Source of the DNA: Chloroflexota bacterium
Lineage (GTDB): Bacteria; Chloroflexota; Dehalococcoidia; GIF9; AB-539-J10
NCBI GenBank assembly: GCA_020346965.1
Contig: CP070793.1
Location: 241,085 to 247,987, forward strand
Direction of reading: 5' to 3'
DNA: 6,903 bases
A program made the translations under genes and the position numbers. Shown in pieces: positions 6,849 through 6,903 of this stretch (position 1 is the first letter of the stretch; every line of letters starts with the position of its first letter). Under the pieces are notes generated by a model that had not been told where the DNA came from, searched no databases, and saw only the letters and a list, made by a program, of their open reading frames with translations.

Positions 6849-6877
6849 TTGCAATTTCTTCCCGAGCCATTTATAAT
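6849..6877 (+). promoter_or_regulatory. Rightward promoter-like sequence inside the right end of the element
   Basis: TTGCAA (6849-6854), a 17-base spacer and a perfect TATAAT (6872-6877) lie on the plus strand. The -35 matches four of six consensus positions. Transcription would start near 6884, within the right inverted repeat, and leave the window, so the target gene cannot be seen. It would run divergently from the alaS operon. In AT-rich DNA a chance match is possible. Confidence 0.4.
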
Positions 6878-6884
6878 ACAACGT

Positions 6885-6903
6885 TCTTTTGAGGATTGAT
6901 TGA
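6885..6903 (-). repeat. Right copy of 19-bp perfect inverted repeat
   Basis: TCTTTTGAGGATTGATTGA is the exact reverse complement of 6676-6694. It runs to the last base of the window, so its full length is unknown. Like the left copy, it points TTGA outward, a possible start of a -35 hexamer for whatever lies to the right. Confidence 0.95.

Larger units (their letters stand above)
6676..6903. mobile_element. Putative MITE-like element with 19-bp terminal inverted repeats
   Basis: This 228-base segment begins with TCAATCAATCCTCAAAAGA and ends with its exact reverse complement at 6885-6903. Similarity continues inward imperfectly on both sides, including a shared ATAATA-like block near 6698-6705 and 6872-6878. 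Between the repeats is AT-rich sequence with no credible gene. The longest ATG-started frames I noticed are 27 codons (minus, 6787-6870) and 13 codons (plus, 6726-6767), neither recognisable. Length, matching ends and lack of a transposase fit a miniature inverted-repeat element mobilised in trans. No target-site duplication can be shown because the window stops at the right end; the true ends may lie further out. Alternatives are a paired regulatory site or an assembly artefact. Confidence 0.5.

Noticed and set aside
6787..6870. 27-codon minus-strand frame (begins MAREEIAKNLL) in the element
   Set aside because: It has a plausible amino-terminal look and could be a relic of a transposase or small protein. 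It is very short, has no Shine-Dalgarno, and I cannot match it to a family.

Overview
The window looks like chromosomal DNA from a bacterium of moderate GC content. All the large genes are ordinary housekeeping bacterial genes. The order alaS-ruvX-aroE-sppA-aroC, and the general look of the proteins, make me think of Chloroflexota (Dehalococcoidia-like), but this is a recollection-level guess and nothing in the window proves it.

Layout. Positions 1-435 (+ strand) hold the C-terminal two thirds of a metallo-beta-lactamase-fold (glyoxalase II-like) hydrolase, cut by the window start. A 77-base convergent gap follows. From 6632 down to 513 the whole minus strand is one tight five-gene transcription unit: alaS (alanyl-tRNA synthetase), ruvX/yqgF (RNase H-fold nuclease/resolvase), aroE (shikimate dehydrogenase), sppA (membrane-anchored signal peptide peptidase) and aroC (chorismate synthase). 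The junctions are nearly seamless: TGA-T-ATG (alaS/ruvX), a 16-base gap (ruvX/aroE), ATGA (aroE/sppA) and TAATG (sppA/aroC). Co-transcription and translational coupling are therefore likely. AroE and AroC are steps four and seven of the shikimate pathway; the other three genes serve translation, nucleic-acid processing and membrane protein turnover.

The last 271 bases (6633-6903) are non-coding and are the most interesting part. They contain a near-consensus sigma70-type promoter for the operon (TTGACA, 17-base spacer, TAAAAT; minus strand). A perfect 13-base palindrome is centred in its spacer. Next to it is a 228-base segment bounded by perfect 19-base inverted repeats (6676-6694 and 6885-6903), which looks like a miniature inverted-repeat transposable element (MITE). 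The outer end of the left repeat supplies TTGA of the operon's -35 hexamer, and a second promoter-like sequence inside the right end faces out of the window. The window stops exactly at the end of the right repeat, so the right boundary and any target-site duplication cannot be seen.

I found no RNA gene, CRISPR array, prophage, defence system or complete insertion sequence. The housekeeping genes look intact. The variations worth checking are the cofactor-specificity loop of AroE, a basic insertion in RuvX, and the choice of RuvX start codon.
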